From Muribaculaceae bacterium Isolate-037 (Harlan) (lineage in GTDB: Bacteria; Bacteroidota; Bacteroidia; Bacteroidales; Muribaculaceae): a stretch of DNA of 64,000 nt. The stretch spans positions 1 to 64,000 of the forward strand of contig RIAZ01000025.1 of assembly GCA_003762615.1 (NCBI GenBank), in the 5' to 3' direction. This document shows positions 38,266-48,268 of this stretch, piece by piece; the stretch's first letter is position 1, and each line of letters opens with the position of its first letter. The notes under the pieces are model-generated. The model saw only the letters and a program-made list of their open reading frames with translations. It made no database searches and was not told the DNA's origin. A program made the translations under genes and the position numbers.

Positions 38266-41200
38266 ATGGCTTTAAGAAAAGACAACAAGATAAAGAGCAA
38301 CTTCACCAAGATTACTATTGGTCTCGCATCTCCGGAGGAGATCAAGGCCAAGAGTAGCGGTGAGGTGCTGAAGCCTGAGACAATCAACTACCGCACATAC
38401 AAGCCGGAACGCGACGGACTTTTCTGCGAGAAGATTTTCGGTCCGGTGAAAGACTATGAGTGCCATTGCGGTAAATATAAGAGAATCCGCTATAAAGGCA
38501 TTGTCTGCAACCATTGCGGTGTGGAGGTGACGGAGAAGAAAGTGCGTCGTGAGAGAATGGGACACATCGAACTGGTGGTGCCCGTGGCTCACATCTGGTA
38601 CTTCCGTTCGCTCCCCAACAAGATTGGTTATCTGCTCGGTCTGCCCTCAAAGAAACTCGATGCCGTGATATATTATGAGCGGTATGTGGTCCTCAATCCC
38701 GGTCCTTCAGGCAGGGAGAAACTTGACCTTCTCACTGAAGAAGAGTATCTCGAGATTGAGGAGAATCTTCCTGAGGAGAACAGACTTCTCCCTGACGATG
38801 ACCCCAACAAGTTTGTGGCAAAGATGGGAGCGGAGGCTGTATATGATCTTCTGAAGGATATCGATCTCGTGCGTCTGGCTGCCGAATTGCGCCATAAGGC
38901 AAACATCGACGGCTCGCAGCAGAGAAAGACAGAGGCCCTGAAGCGTCTGCAGGTGGTCAATTCATTCCTCGCTTCTGCCGACAGGAATAAGCCGGAATGG
39001 ATGGTGCTCAAGGCAGTCCCCGTGATTCCGCCGGAGCTTCGTCCTCTCGTGCCGCTTGATGGCGGACGTTTCGCCACTTCCGACTTGAACGACCTTTACC
39101 GTCGTGTGATAATCCGCAACAACCGTCTGAAACGTCTTATCGAGATTCAGGCGCCTGAAGTGATTCTCCGTAATGAGAAGCGTCTGCTTCAGGAGGCTGT
39201 CGACTCGTTGCTCGACAACAGCCGTAAGGCATCTGCCGTGAAGAGCGATGTCAACCGTCCGTTGAAATCTCTTTCCGACAGCCTTAAAGGTAAGCAGGGT
39301 CGTTTCCGTCAGAACCTTCTCGGTAAGCGTGTCGACTACTCCGCTCGTTCGGTTATCGTCGTAGGTCCGGAGCTGAAGATGCATGAATGTGGTATCCCGA
39401 AACTCATGGCTGCCGAACTTTACAAGCCGTTCATCATCCGTAAGCTGATTGAACGCGGCATCGTGAAGACGGTGAAGAGCGCGAAGAAAATCGTAGACAG
39501 GAAGGAGCCTGTGGTATGGGATATCCTTGAGCATGTGATGAAGGGTCATCCCGTGTTGCTCAACCGTGCCCCGACTCTGCACCGTCTCGGTATCCAGGCT
39601 TTCCAGCCCAAGATGATCGAGGGTAAGGCTATCCAGCTGCACCCGTTGGCTTGTACGGCATTCAATGCCGACTTCGACGGCGACCAGATGGCTGTGCATC
39701 TCCCTCTCGGTAATGAGGCTATTCTTGAGGCACAGATGCTCATGCTCGGTGCCCACAACATACTTAACCCCGCCAACGGCGCGCCTATCACCGTGCCGTC
39801 GCAGGATATGGTTCTCGGTCTGTACTACATCACTAAACTCCGTAAGGGTGACAAGGGTGAAGGCACCAAGTTCTATGGTCCTGAGGAGGCTGAGATTGCA
39901 TACAACGAAGGTAAGGTCACTCTTCATGCCCCCGTCACTGTCCTTGTTGATGATGTGGATGAGGAGGGTAATCCGGTGAAAGTGATGAAGGAGAACACCT
40001 CTGTAGGTCGTGTGCTCTTCAATCAGTTTGTGCCTAAGGAGATTGGCTACGTAAATGAGATTATCTCAAAGAAATCACTCCGCACGATCATCAGTAAGGT
40101 GATCAAGACTTGTGGTGTGACACGTTCCGCCCAGTTCCTTGATGATATCAAGAACCTTGGTTACAAGATGGCATTCCGTGGTGGTCTGTCGTTCAACCTT
40201 GGCGACGTTATTATCCCGAAGGAGAAGGAGGAATATGTGGCTGAGGGTTATGCTCAGGTTGAAGAGGTGCTCAATAACTATGCAATGGGTCTTATCGGTG
40301 ATAACGACCGATATAACCAGGTCATCGATATCTGGACACACGTCAACGCCAAGCTTGCAAACACTCTGATGAAGCAGATGGAGGAAGACCAGCAGGGCTT
40401 CAACTCTGTCTACATGATGCTTGACTCCGGTGCCCGTGGTTCTAAGGACCAGATCCGTCAGCTTTCCGGTATGCGTGGTCTTATGGCTAAGCCGCAGAAA
40501 GCCGGTGCCGAGGGTGGTCAGATCATCGAGAACCCGATTCTTGCTAACTTCAAGGAGGGTCTGTCAGTGCTTGAGTACTTTATCTCTACCCACGGTGCAC
40601 GTAAGGGTCTTGCGGATACTGCGTTGAAAACGGCGGATGCCGGTTATCTGACTCGTCGTCTTGTCGATGTCGCTCATGATGTGATCATCAATGAGGAGGA
40701 CTGCGGCACTCTGCGTGGTCTTGAATGTCGTGAGATAAAGAACAACGAGGAGGTTGTGGCTTCTCTCAGCGAGAGAATCCTCGGTCGTGTGTCGGTGCAT
40801 GACATTATCGACCCATATACCAATGAGGTCATCGTGGCTGCCGGTGAGGAAATCAACGACATTGCCGCTGACCGCATAGAGAAATCTCCGATTGAATCTG
40901 TTGAGATACGTTCGGTGCTCACTTGCGAGTCGAAGAAGGGTGTTTGTGCCAAGTGCTACGGTCGTAACCTCTCTACCCACCGTATGGTGCAGAAGGGTGA
41001 GGCTGTCGGCGTCATCGCTGCTCAGTCTATCGGCGAGCCGGGTACGCAGCTTACACTCCGTACATTCCACGTCGGTGGTGTGGCGAGCAACGTTGCGGCT
41101 ATCAAGGACGTCACTTCAAAATATGAGGGTAAACTTGAGATCGATGAGCTACGTACTGTCAAGAATAAGGATGGTGTAGATGTAGTCGTAGGTCGTATGG

Positions 41201-42525
41201 CTGAGATGAGAATCGTTGAGCCGAAATCGGGCATCGTACTCACTACTGCAAATATACCTTACGGTTCGAAACTCTATTTCAAGGATGGCGATACTGTCAA
41301 CGTCGGCGATATGATCTGCGAATGGGACCCCTTCAATGCTGTGATCGTAGCGGAAGAGGGTGGTCAGGTAAGATTTGAGAACATGGATGAAGGCGTCACG
41401 TTCCGCACCGAAAGCGATGAGGGCACCAACCTCAGTGAGAAGATCATCATCGAGTCAAAAGACAGAACGAAAGTGCCTGCCGCTGAGTTCTATGACAATG
41501 GCGGTAATCTCGTGCGCACATATTCGCTCCCTGTGGGTGCTCACTTGCTCATCAACGAAGGTGAGGTGCTCACTCCGGGTGAGGTGTTCGTTAAGATTCC
41601 TCGTTCAGCAGGTAATGCCGGTGACATCACCGGTGGTCTGCCGCGTGTGACCGAGCTCTTTGAGGCCCGTAATCCGAGCAACCCTGCAGTGGTGAGTGAA
41701 ATCGATGGTGAGGTGAAATTCGGAAAGATCAAACGTGGTAACCGTGAGATCTCCGTCACTTCCAAACTCGGTGAGGAGAAGAAATATCTCGTGCCGCTGT
41801 CTAAGCAGATTCTTGTGCAGGAGAACGACTTCGTGCGTGCCGGAACTCCGCTTTCCGACGGTCATATCACTCCTGCCGACATCCTCAATATCAAGGGTCC
41901 GACAGCCGTTCAGGATTATATCGTGAATGAGGTTCAGGACGTCTACCGTATGCAGGGTGTGAAGATCAACGACAAGCACTTCGAGGTGATTGTGCGCCAG
42001 ATGATGCGTAAGGTGAATATCCTTGATCCGGGCGATACGAAATTCCTTGAGCAGCAGGTTGTGGATAAGCTTGAGTTCATGGAGGAGAACGACAATATCT
42101 GGGGTAAGAAGGTGATTACCGATGCCGGTGATTCCACTACGTATCTTGCCGGTCAGATTATCACTGTCCGTAAGCTCCGTGATGAGAACTCAGCTCTTAA
42201 GCGTAAGGACTTGCGTGTGATGCAGGTGCGCGACGCAGTTCCGGCTACATCAGAGCAGATTCTTCAGGGTATCACCCGTGCAGCACTTCAGACATCGAGC
42301 TTCATGTCGGCAGCTTCATTCCAGGAGACCACCAAGGTGCTCAACGAGGCTGCAATCAACGGTAAGACCGATAATCTTGAGGGTATGAAGGAGAACGTCA
42401 TCTGCGGTCACCTGATTCCTGCCGGTACCGGTCTGAGAGAATACAACCGACTGGTGGTGGCAAACAAAGATGAATATGCCGCACTCCAGCTCACTGACAA
42501 TCCGGAAGAGCTGGTAGTAGGATAA
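38266..42525 (+). CDS. rpoC: DNA-directed RNA polymerase subunit beta'
   Basis: Largest catalytic subunit. The 1419-residue product has the N-terminal zinc site (CHCGKYKRIRYKGIVCNHC, about 66-84), the active-site NADFDGDQM (about 464), the bridge-helix/trigger-loop region, and the second Cys cluster beginning LTCESKKGVCAKCYGR near residue 884. The C-terminus is complete. A terminator follows at 42550. Confidence 0.98.
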   Translation: MALRKDNKIKSNFTKITIGLASPEEIKAKSSGEVLKPETINYRTYKPERDGLFCEKIFGPVKDYECHCGKYKRIRYKGIVCNHCGVEVTEKKVRRERMGHIELVVPVAHIWYFRSLPNKIGYLLGLPSKKLDAVIYYERYVVLNPGPSGREKLDLLTEEEYLEIEENLPEENRLLPDDDPNKFVAKMGAEAVYDLLKDIDLVRLAAELRHKANIDGSQQRKTEALKRLQVVNSFLASADRNKPEWMVLKAVPVIPPELRPLVPLDGGRFATSDLNDLYRRVIIRNNRLKRLIEIQAPEVILRNEKRLLQEAVDSLLDNSRKASAVKSDVNRPLKSLSDSLKGKQGRFRQNLLGKRVDYSARSVIVVGPELKMHECGIPKLMAAELYKPFIIRKLIERGIVKTVKSAKKIVDRKEPVVWDILEHVMKGHPVLLNRAPTLHRLGIQAFQPKMIEGKAIQLHPLACTAFNADFDGDQMAVHLPLGNEAILEAQMLMLGAHNILNPANGAPITVPSQDMVLGLYYITKLRKGDKGEGTKFYGPEEAEIAYNEGKVTLHAPVTVLVDDVDEEGNPVKVMKENTSVGRVLFNQFVPKEIGYVNEIISKKSLRTIISKVIKTCGVTRSAQFLDDIKNLGYKMAFRGGLSFNLGDVIIPKEKEEYVAEGYAQVEEVLNNYAMGLIGDNDRYNQVIDIWTHVNAKLANTLMKQMEEDQQGFNSVYMMLDSGARGSKDQIRQLSGMRGLMAKPQKAGAEGGQIIENPILANFKEGLSVLEYFISTHGARKGLADTALKTADAGYLTRRLVDVAHDVIINEEDCGTLRGLECREIKNNEEVVASLSERILGRVSVHDIIDPYTNEVIVAAGEEINDIAADRIEKSPIESVEIRSVLTCESKKGVCAKCYGRNLSTHRMVQKGEAVGVIAAQSIGEPGTQLTLRTFHVGGVASNVAAIKDVTSKYEGKLEIDELRTVKNKDGVDVVVGRMAEMRIVEPKSGIVLTTANIPYGSKLYFKDGDTVNVGDMICEWDPFNAVIVAEEGGQVRFENMDEGVTFRTESDEGTNLSEKIIIESKDRTKVPAAEFYDNGGNLVRTYSLPVGAHLLINEGEVLTPGEVFVKIPRSAGNAGDITGGLPRVTELFEARNPSNPAVVSEIDGEVKFGKIKRGNREISVTSKLGEEKKYLVPLSKQILVQENDFVRAGTPLSDGHITPADILNIKGPTAVQDYIVNEVQDVYRMQGVKINDKHFEVIVRQMMRKVNILDPGDTKFLEQQVVDKLEFMEENDNIWGKKVITDAGDSTTYLAGQIITVRKLRDENSALKRKDLRVMQVRDAVPATSEQILQGITRAALQTSSFMSAASFQETTKVLNEAAINGKTDNLEGMKENVICGHLIPAGTGLREYNRLVVANKDEYAALQLTDNPEELVVG

Positions 42526-42549
42526 AATAGCGACAAGCGATAAAAATGA

Positions 42550-42583
42550 GGACCGACGGAATTTCCGCCGGTCCTTGTTTTTT
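42550..42583 (+). terminator. rpoBC operon terminator
   Basis: GGACCGACGG pairs with CCGCCGGTCC (one mismatch) around an A/T loop, followed by TTGTTTTTT. Confidence 0.88.
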
Positions 42584-42605
42584 AGGGGAGAAGAGAAAGA
42601 ATTAT

Positions 42606-42685
42606 CATGATATAACATGATTCAACATGTTACAACATGATAAATCATGATTCACCATGATAAAACATGATCCATCATGATTTAT
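42606..42685. repeat. Exact 10-bp-period tandem array C (CATGA core)
   Basis: CATG(A/T) occurs at 42606, 42616, 42626, 42636, 42646, 42656, 42666 and 42676, that is eight times with a strict 10-bp period. The four variable bases are mostly T and A. It sits between the rpoC terminator and the stop of the convergent SIMPL gene. Each core is half-palindromic. Confidence 0.85.
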
Positions 42686-42701
42686 CAGTCAAAACTCAGA
42701 A

Positions 42702-43448
42702 TCAATCCTTAAGATAATACACAATCGTCGAGACTACGCGCACTCTTTTGATGTAGGGTGTGTATTGGTCGCGGTCCTCAATCGAGAACTGTCCCTGTGA
42801 TGCCGTCTTGATTTTGCCGAGCTTGCTTTCTGAATCATCAGCAAATTTGTTGGCTGCCTCACGGGCATTTTTCGTGGCATCAGCTATCATTGTCGGCTTG
42901 ATGCTGTTGAGATCGGTATATTCGTATGTAGTCTGATACTGATAGTCGCCTGCAACGATTGCGATACCCTGTTTCAGAAGCTCCGTCTGGCGTTCGATAA
43001 GTTTACGCACCTGTTCCACCTGAGAGGAGGTGACGACCACTACGTTAGTGACGTTATAACGGAAAGGTATGCTTTGCGAATTATAACGGTCAGCCTGCAG
43101 GTCGATTACCTGGGGCGCGTTTATGGAGATTTCGGAATCCTTGATGCCGTTGGTCTTCAGAAACGACAGGATGGCAGTGTTGGTACGCTCGATGTTGGCA
43201 TAGATGGATGGCAGGTCGTTGCCCACCTCTTTACTTACGATAGGCCAAGTCACTTTGTTGGCATTTACCTCTCGTTCGGAAAGACCTCTGACAGTGACCA
43301 CGCGCTGGTTGTCGGAGATGCTGGAAAGTCCTTTGCGTACTTGGACGCCCAGAAGCAGCAGACCGATACAGATCAGAAGTCCGCACGTGGAGGTGGAAAA
43401 GTTGAACACGCTCTTGCCTGATGATTTGCAATTGTCTTGATTGTCCAT
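42702..43448 (-). CDS. SIMPL-domain (DUF541) envelope protein
   Basis: A 248-residue protein with one N-terminal transmembrane or signal-anchor helix (about 22-37) and a SIMPL domain: QRVVTVRGLSEREVNANKVTWPI at the start, then TNVVVVTSSQVEQVRKLIERQ and the final A(R)EAANKFADDSESKLGKI. Related proteins are linked to oxidative stress or bind partners in the periplasm, but the role here is unknown. It faces rpoC convergently. Confidence 0.87.
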   Translation of the reverse strand: MDNQDNCKSSGKSVFNFSTSTCGLLICIGLLLLGVQVRKGLSSISDNQRVVTVRGLSEREVNANKVTWPIVSKEVGNDLPSIYANIERTNTAILSFLKTNGIKDSEISINAPQVIDLQADRYNSQSIPFRYNVTNVVVVTSSQVEQVRKLIERQTELLKQGIAIVAGDYQYQTTYEYTDLNSIKPTMIADATKNAREAANKFADDSESKLGKIKTASQGQFSIEDRDQYTPYIKRVRVVSTIVYYLKD

Positions 43449-43721
43449 TTTGATAAGTGGTTTAAGATTTTTATTAAAAAATTTTTATTAATGATGATTA
43501 TAAATGAAGTCTGCATAAGGGGTATGGTGGAATCTTTTAGGCTGTCCGTGGAACAAGATTGAACCGATTCTATACGACTTCTATTATATTTAACATTGAA
43601 AGTGGTTTCTTTGATACAATAAATTCAATATTTTTTTGTAATTTCGCGAAATAAAGAGAATTTGCCCTCTTTGAGAGCCTGCTATGCCTGGCGATGGGGC
43701 GACTTGACAATTAGAACAGCA
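43449..43721. other. Divergent gap between the SIMPL gene and pheS
   Basis: A 273-bp A/T-rich region without genes. A weak box, TAATTTCG at about 43638-43645, is the best pheS -7 candidate, but no TTTG lies at the right distance. No terminator or leader peptide typical of pheS attenuation is evident. Confidence 0.4.
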
Positions 43722-44747
43722 ATGATAGATAAGATAAATCGGATAAAAGAAGAGGCGGCTGCTGCTACGGCTGCTACAGCGCAGGAGGTGGAGGATCTCC
43801 GTATAAAGTTTTTGAGCAAGAAAGGGGTGGTATCCTCTCTTATGGCTGATTTCCGAAATGTGCCGGCAGAAAGCAAGCGCGAGCTCGGACAGAAACTTAA
43901 CGAATTGAAGACGTTTGTGACTGAAAAGATAAACAGTCTGAAAGAGGGTCTTTCCGCTAATGCCGACGAAGAGGCGGCAGCCGTTGACTTGACAAGAACC
44001 GAGACGTTGTTGCCGGTAGGCTCACGCCATCCGCTTTCAATCGTGAAGAACGATATTATCCGCATTTTCGCGGGAATGGGTTTCACGATTGCAGAAGGTC
44101 CGGAGATTGAGGATGATTGGCACGTGTTCTCTTCCTTGAATTTCCCCGCCGATCATCCTGCCCGCGACATGCAGGACACTTTCTTCATCTCACGTAATCC
44201 GGTCGACGTGCTTCTCCGCACGCACACTTCCTCCGTTCAGACGCGGGTGATGGAGAAGACCCAGCCCCCAATCAGAATCGTCTGCCCCGGTAGAGTCTAC
44301 CGTAACGAGGCTATTTCCGCACGTGCCCACTGCTTCTTCCATCAGGTGGAGGGTCTGTATATCGATAAGAACGTATCGTTTGCAGATCTGAAGCAAGTGC
44401 TCCTTAATTTTGCCAAGGAGATGTTTGGTCCCGAGACAAAGATACGTCTCCGTCCCTCTTATTTCCCGTTTACAGAGCCATCTGCGGAAATGGATATAAG
44501 CTGCGATCTTTGTGGTGGCAAGGGTTGCGCGTTCTGCAAAGGCACCGGTTGGGTGGAGATTCTCGGATGCGGCATGGTCGATCCCAACGTGCTTAAGGCC
44601 TGTGGCATCGATCCCGAAGTGTATTCCGGATATGCATTCGGAATGGGCATCGAGCGCATCACCAATCTGAAATATAGGGTCAAGGACTTGCGAATGTTCA
44701 GCGAGAACGACGTACGTTTCCTCGCCGAATTTGAGTCTGCACGCTGA
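43722..44747 (+). CDS. pheS: Phenylalanyl-tRNA synthetase alpha subunit
   Basis: Catalytic subunit of the heterotetrameric enzyme that charges tRNA-Phe. The 341-residue product has an N-terminal coiled coil (about 5-85) and class II motifs: HPLSIVKNDI, DTFFISRNPVDVLLRTHTSSVQ (motif 2 approach), RVYRNEAISARAHCFFHQVEG and the C-terminal GYAFGMGIERI (motif 3). A small CxxC pair (CDLCGGKGCAFC) lies near residue 259. The ATG at 43722 gives the family N-terminus; an upstream in-frame start at 43662 is unlikely. pheT is not adjacent. Confidence 0.95.
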   Translation: MIDKINRIKEEAAAATAATAQEVEDLRIKFLSKKGVVSSLMADFRNVPAESKRELGQKLNELKTFVTEKINSLKEGLSANADEEAAAVDLTRTETLLPVGSRHPLSIVKNDIIRIFAGMGFTIAEGPEIEDDWHVFSSLNFPADHPARDMQDTFFISRNPVDVLLRTHTSSVQTRVMEKTQPPIRIVCPGRVYRNEAISARAHCFFHQVEGLYIDKNVSFADLKQVLLNFAKEMFGPETKIRLRPSYFPFTEPSAEMDISCDLCGGKGCAFCKGTGWVEILGCGMVDPNVLKACGIDPEVYSGYAFGMGIERITNLKYRVKDLRMFSENDVRFLAEFESAR

Positions 44748-44781
44748 TAGATATGTATGCTCCGGTAAATCCGGAAATCTG

Positions 44782-45447
44782 ATGCGAAAAATGACATTAA
44801 AAGAGAGATATGACGGAGTGATTGCTTGGTTTTCGGAGAATATGCCTTCTCCGGAAACCGAGTTGCATTACGACACTCCATTTCATCTGCTTCTCGCAGT
44901 TATACTCTCCGCCCAATGCACCGACAAGAGGGTCAATATCGTGACGCCTCCGCTCTTTGAAGCATATCCGGATGCGGCGGCTTTGGCGGCGGCTTCTGAA
45001 GAAGACGTTTTCAATTTTATAAAAAGCGTCACATTCCCCAATAATAAGACTCGTCATCTCATCAGGGCGGCGAAAGTGCTGATGGAGGAGTTCGGAGGAG
45101 AGATGCCTTCCGACATAGAGGGTCTTATGAAATTGCCCGGGGTGGGACGTAAGACTGCCAATGTGATGCTTTCCGTAGTATGGGACAAGGCAGCGATGGC
45201 GGTGGATACTCATGTGTTCAGGGTAAGCAACAGAATCGGTCTTACCAATAATTCCAAGACTCCGCTTGCTACAGAGAAAACTCTGATGAGGCATATACCC
45301 GGCGATGTGGTGCCGAAAGCTCATCATTGGCTGATACTGCACGGACGATACGTATGCAAGGCGCGTAAGCCGGAGTGCGGAAACTGTGGAATCAAGGGAT
45401 GGTGTCGCTCGTATGCTAATGAAATGAAGAAGAATTCCGGTAAGTGA
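44782..45447 (+). CDS. nth: Endonuclease III (DNA glycosylase/AP lyase)
   Basis: Repairs oxidised pyrimidines in DNA. The 221-residue product has the helix-hairpin-helix LPGVGRKTANV (about 113-123), the catalytic Lys in SAQCTDKRV, the catalytic Asp in AMAVDTHVFRVSNR, and a C-terminal [4Fe-4S] site C-x6-C-x2-C-x5-C. I start it at 44782 (MRKMTLKERY); earlier starts overlap pheS. The next gene follows closely. Confidence 0.95.
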   Translation: MRKMTLKERYDGVIAWFSENMPSPETELHYDTPFHLLLAVILSAQCTDKRVNIVTPPLFEAYPDAAALAAASEEDVFNFIKSVTFPNNKTRHLIRAAKVLMEEFGGEMPSDIEGLMKLPGVGRKTANVMLSVVWDKAAMAVDTHVFRVSNRIGLTNNSKTPLATEKTLMRHIPGDVVPKAHHWLILHGRYVCKARKPECGNCGIKGWCRSYANEMKKNSGK

Positions 45448-45491
45448 ATGCCGGAGGAAACAAGGGTCGTAGATCCGACCGACAAGTGGAA

Positions 45492-46544
45492 ATGGAATAT
45501 TCAAGATTACAAGATAAGTGCCGGGGGGCTTTGGTAGGTGGTGCCGTCGGCGATGCACTCGGCTATGCAGTCGAGTTTGATTCGTTGGAGGAAATTATCG
45601 AAAGGTTTGGAGAAAAAGGTATTACCCGTTACGTGACTGACGCTTGTGGTATGGCGCGTTTTTCCGACGACACACAGATGTCGCTCTTCACGCAAGAGGG
45701 TCTTTGCAATGGAATAATAGCCACGGAATTCGGCATGATCGAGGAGTTGATGCCGTATATTGAGAAATCTTATCTGGATTGGCTGACCACTCAAAGAGGG
45801 ACACAGGAGGATCTGCCCGACAGCCGTCTTTCTCATGTGGATGAGCTTTGGGTGGCGCGTGCTCCGGGCATCACTTGCCTGAACGCTCTTGAGAATATAC
45901 GGGCAGGCATAAATCATCGCAATGACTCTAAAGGTTGCGGAGGAGTGATGAGAGTAGCACCTGTCGGCATTTTTTGTGCTGCCCATTCCGATCTGTATGA
46001 CTATGAGGATACGGCGCGTCTTGCCGGCATGGCAGCCGAGATAACACATCATCATCGGATGAGCACCTACGCGTCGGCATTGCTTGCCACCACGGTCAGA
46101 GACTGTATCGGAAAGTCAAATATCCGCCGTCTTGAATTTGAATGGATAGTGGAGGGCGGACTGATAATGCTGAAAAAATATTATGACGACGAATCAAAGA
46201 TAATGGCTGAATTTTCTGCTATTATCCATCGTGCCATGTCGCTCGCAAAATCAGATATACCCGAGAGGGATGCCATTCGTAAGTTGGGACAAGGCTGGAT
46301 AGCGGAAGAGGCACTTGCCATAGCCATCTTCTCAGTGATGCGACACGTGGGCGACTTTGAGAAATGCGTGGTGTGCGCAGTCAATCATGACGGCGACAGC
46401 GATTCCACAGGAGCAATTGCCGGGAATATCATTGGAGCGATACTCGGATATTCCGCCATACCATCATATTTCCTTGATAACCTTGAGATTCTCCATGTGC
46501 TGGAATCGGTGGCAGATGAACTCTGCGACGCCGATCCCATATAA
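45492..46544 (+). CDS. ADP-ribosylglycohydrolase family protein
   Basis: Probably removes ADP-ribose from proteins, nucleic acids or small molecules. The ~350-residue product has the three acidic metal sites of the family: GALVGGAVGDALG near residue 11, FSDDTQMSLFTQEG near 57, and the C-terminal DGDSDSTGAIAGNIIGA near 300. The ATG at 45492 (MEYSRLQDKC) is the best start; an in-frame GTG at 45444 exists. It lies 44 bp after nth, so it may be co-transcribed. Substrate is unknown. Confidence 0.88.
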   Translation: MEYSRLQDKCRGALVGGAVGDALGYAVEFDSLEEIIERFGEKGITRYVTDACGMARFSDDTQMSLFTQEGLCNGIIATEFGMIEELMPYIEKSYLDWLTTQRGTQEDLPDSRLSHVDELWVARAPGITCLNALENIRAGINHRNDSKGCGGVMRVAPVGIFCAAHSDLYDYEDTARLAGMAAEITHHHRMSTYASALLATTVRDCIGKSNIRRLEFEWIVEGGLIMLKKYYDDESKIMAEFSAIIHRAMSLAKSDIPERDAIRKLGQGWIAEEALAIAIFSVMRHVGDFEKCVVCAVNHDGDSDSTGAIAGNIIGAILGYSAIPSYFLDNLEILHVLESVADELCDADPI

Positions 46545-46561
46545 TGCGTTCGTAGCAAGTA

Positions 46562-48256
46562 TTATACTTGGTATAGGAAGCGTTTTATGCTTCTCTTGGG
46601 AGTCTTCTCAAATTCCTTATCCATCAGGCGGTGGGCACTGAGCTTGCTATATGATTCAAGCTGCTTGTTGACCTCGCGGATATTATCCTCCATCACCTTA
46701 TCGATATCTGCTTTCGTCAATTTCTTTGCCTCGGCAGCATCCATGTCGGGCACAATTAGAGCCACAAGCTTACCATGATCATCAATGACGAGGGATTCTG
46801 CCACCAATGGCATATTGTTGAGCTTCTGCTCGATCTCCTCCGGATATATGTTCTGTCCCGACGGACCGAGAATCATCGTCTTACTGCGTCCGCTGATTGA
46901 GATAAGACCGTCGGGGGCGATTGTGCCCATGTCTCCGGTGTTCATCCAGCCGTCGCCATTAGGAAACACCTCCTTTGTGGCATCCTCATTCTTATAATAT
47001 CCTTTCATAACGTTGTCGCCCTTGACAAGGATATTCCCCGGGATATTTGCAGGATCAGGCGAGTCAATCTTTATCTGCATCCTGTCGACTATCCTGCCTA
47101 CGGTGTGTGGGCGCGTCTCCGTCGGCGGGGCATACGTCAGTAGCGGACCACATTCAGTCATGCCGTAACCGACTGTGACAGGGAATTTGATTTTATTGAG
47201 AAATTTCTCCACGTCGGGATTAAGCGGTGCGCCACCGATTATGATCTCAATCACCTGCCCGCCAAACACGTTGATAAGCGTAGCCCTTATCTTGGAATAT
47301 ATCCTCGTGTTGATGATCGGAAGTTTCAGAAGAAACTTCATGGTGGGGGTCTGTATCTTTGGGAATACTTTTGTCTTTATGATCTTTTCAAGCACAAGCG
47401 GCACCGTGATTATAAGCTTCGGACGCACCTGTGAGAATGCCGAGAGAAGCACTTTGGGTGAGGGCACTTTGGTGAGGAAATTGCAATGGCATCCTTTCAC
47501 GAATGGATGCAGCATCTCGATAACCATGCCATACAGGTGTCCGAGCGGAAGCATGTTGACCATACCGTCTCCCGGCTTAAGGAAGTTAAGGTCATCGATG
47601 GAATATCGTATGTTGCTCCAGATGCTGAGGAAGGGGAGCATCACCCCTTTGGGGGTGCCGGTTGAGCCTGATGTATAGTTGATGACGGCGAGATCTTCCG
47701 GACTGTCGCGGTAATAATTGACGTCGGCAGGGGAGAAGTCTTCCGGATATTCCTCTCCGAAAAGGGCGTTGATCTCCTTGCGTGTCTCCTCAATTTTCTT
47801 ACTGTTGGAGAAGGCGAGACCCTCCTCCGAGATATAGAATGCCGCAGAAATACCTTTAAGCACATTGAAATCAAGTCTGTCGGCAATCTGCTTGTCAGTG
47901 AAGAGCAGGCGAGCCTCGCTATGATTGACGAGACTTTGTATATTTTCCGGCTTAAACTCATGGAGAATAGGCACTGCCACCGCCCCATACGTCAGGCAGC
48001 TGATGAATATCACTGCCCATGATGCGGAATTCTTGCCGCAGATAGCTATCTTGTCGCCGGGTTTGATGCCGGCAGCCCGATAGATTATGTGCAGCTTGCC
48101 TATCTGTTCTGCCACTTCAGAAAACTTGAAGCTCACGCCTCCGAGATCGGAGAATGCCATGAGTTGCCAATTGTTTCTTATTGATTTTTCAATAAGACTG
48201 TTTAGCGATCTTTCGCCGTAGGGTGTCGGTGTGTTTTTTTTCTTAGATAAAAACAT
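46562..48256 (-). CDS. AMP-dependent synthetase/ligase (acyl-CoA synthetase-like)
   Basis: Probably activates a fatty acid to acyl-CoA through acyl-AMP. The 564-residue product is an ANL-fold enzyme: the P-loop YTSGSTGTPKGVMLP (about 193-207), VGYGMTECGPLLTYAP (about 360), the hinge WMNTGDMGTIAPDGLISISGRSKTMI, and a final domain with the catalytic Lys in EKTPKRSIKRF. The terminal residues suggest a complete gene. The stop of the upstream lipoprotein gene is 12 bp away, so they form an operon. Confidence 0.9.
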   Translation of the reverse strand: MFLSKKKNTPTPYGERSLNSLIEKSIRNNWQLMAFSDLGGVSFKFSEVAEQIGKLHIIYRAAGIKPGDKIAICGKNSASWAVIFISCLTYGAVAVPILHEFKPENIQSLVNHSEARLLFTDKQIADRLDFNVLKGISAAFYISEEGLAFSNSKKIEETRKEINALFGEEYPEDFSPADVNYYRDSPEDLAVINYTSGSTGTPKGVMLPFLSIWSNIRYSIDDLNFLKPGDGMVNMLPLGHLYGMVIEMLHPFVKGCHCNFLTKVPSPKVLLSAFSQVRPKLIITVPLVLEKIIKTKVFPKIQTPTMKFLLKLPIINTRIYSKIRATLINVFGGQVIEIIIGGAPLNPDVEKFLNKIKFPVTVGYGMTECGPLLTYAPPTETRPHTVGRIVDRMQIKIDSPDPANIPGNILVKGDNVMKGYYKNEDATKEVFPNGDGWMNTGDMGTIAPDGLISISGRSKTMILGPSGQNIYPEEIEQKLNNMPLVAESLVIDDHGKLVALIVPDMDAAEAKKLTKADIDKVMEDNIREVNKQLESYSKLSAHRLMDKEFEKTPKRSIKRFLYQV

Positions 48257-48268
48257 AGTTTGTCTTGT

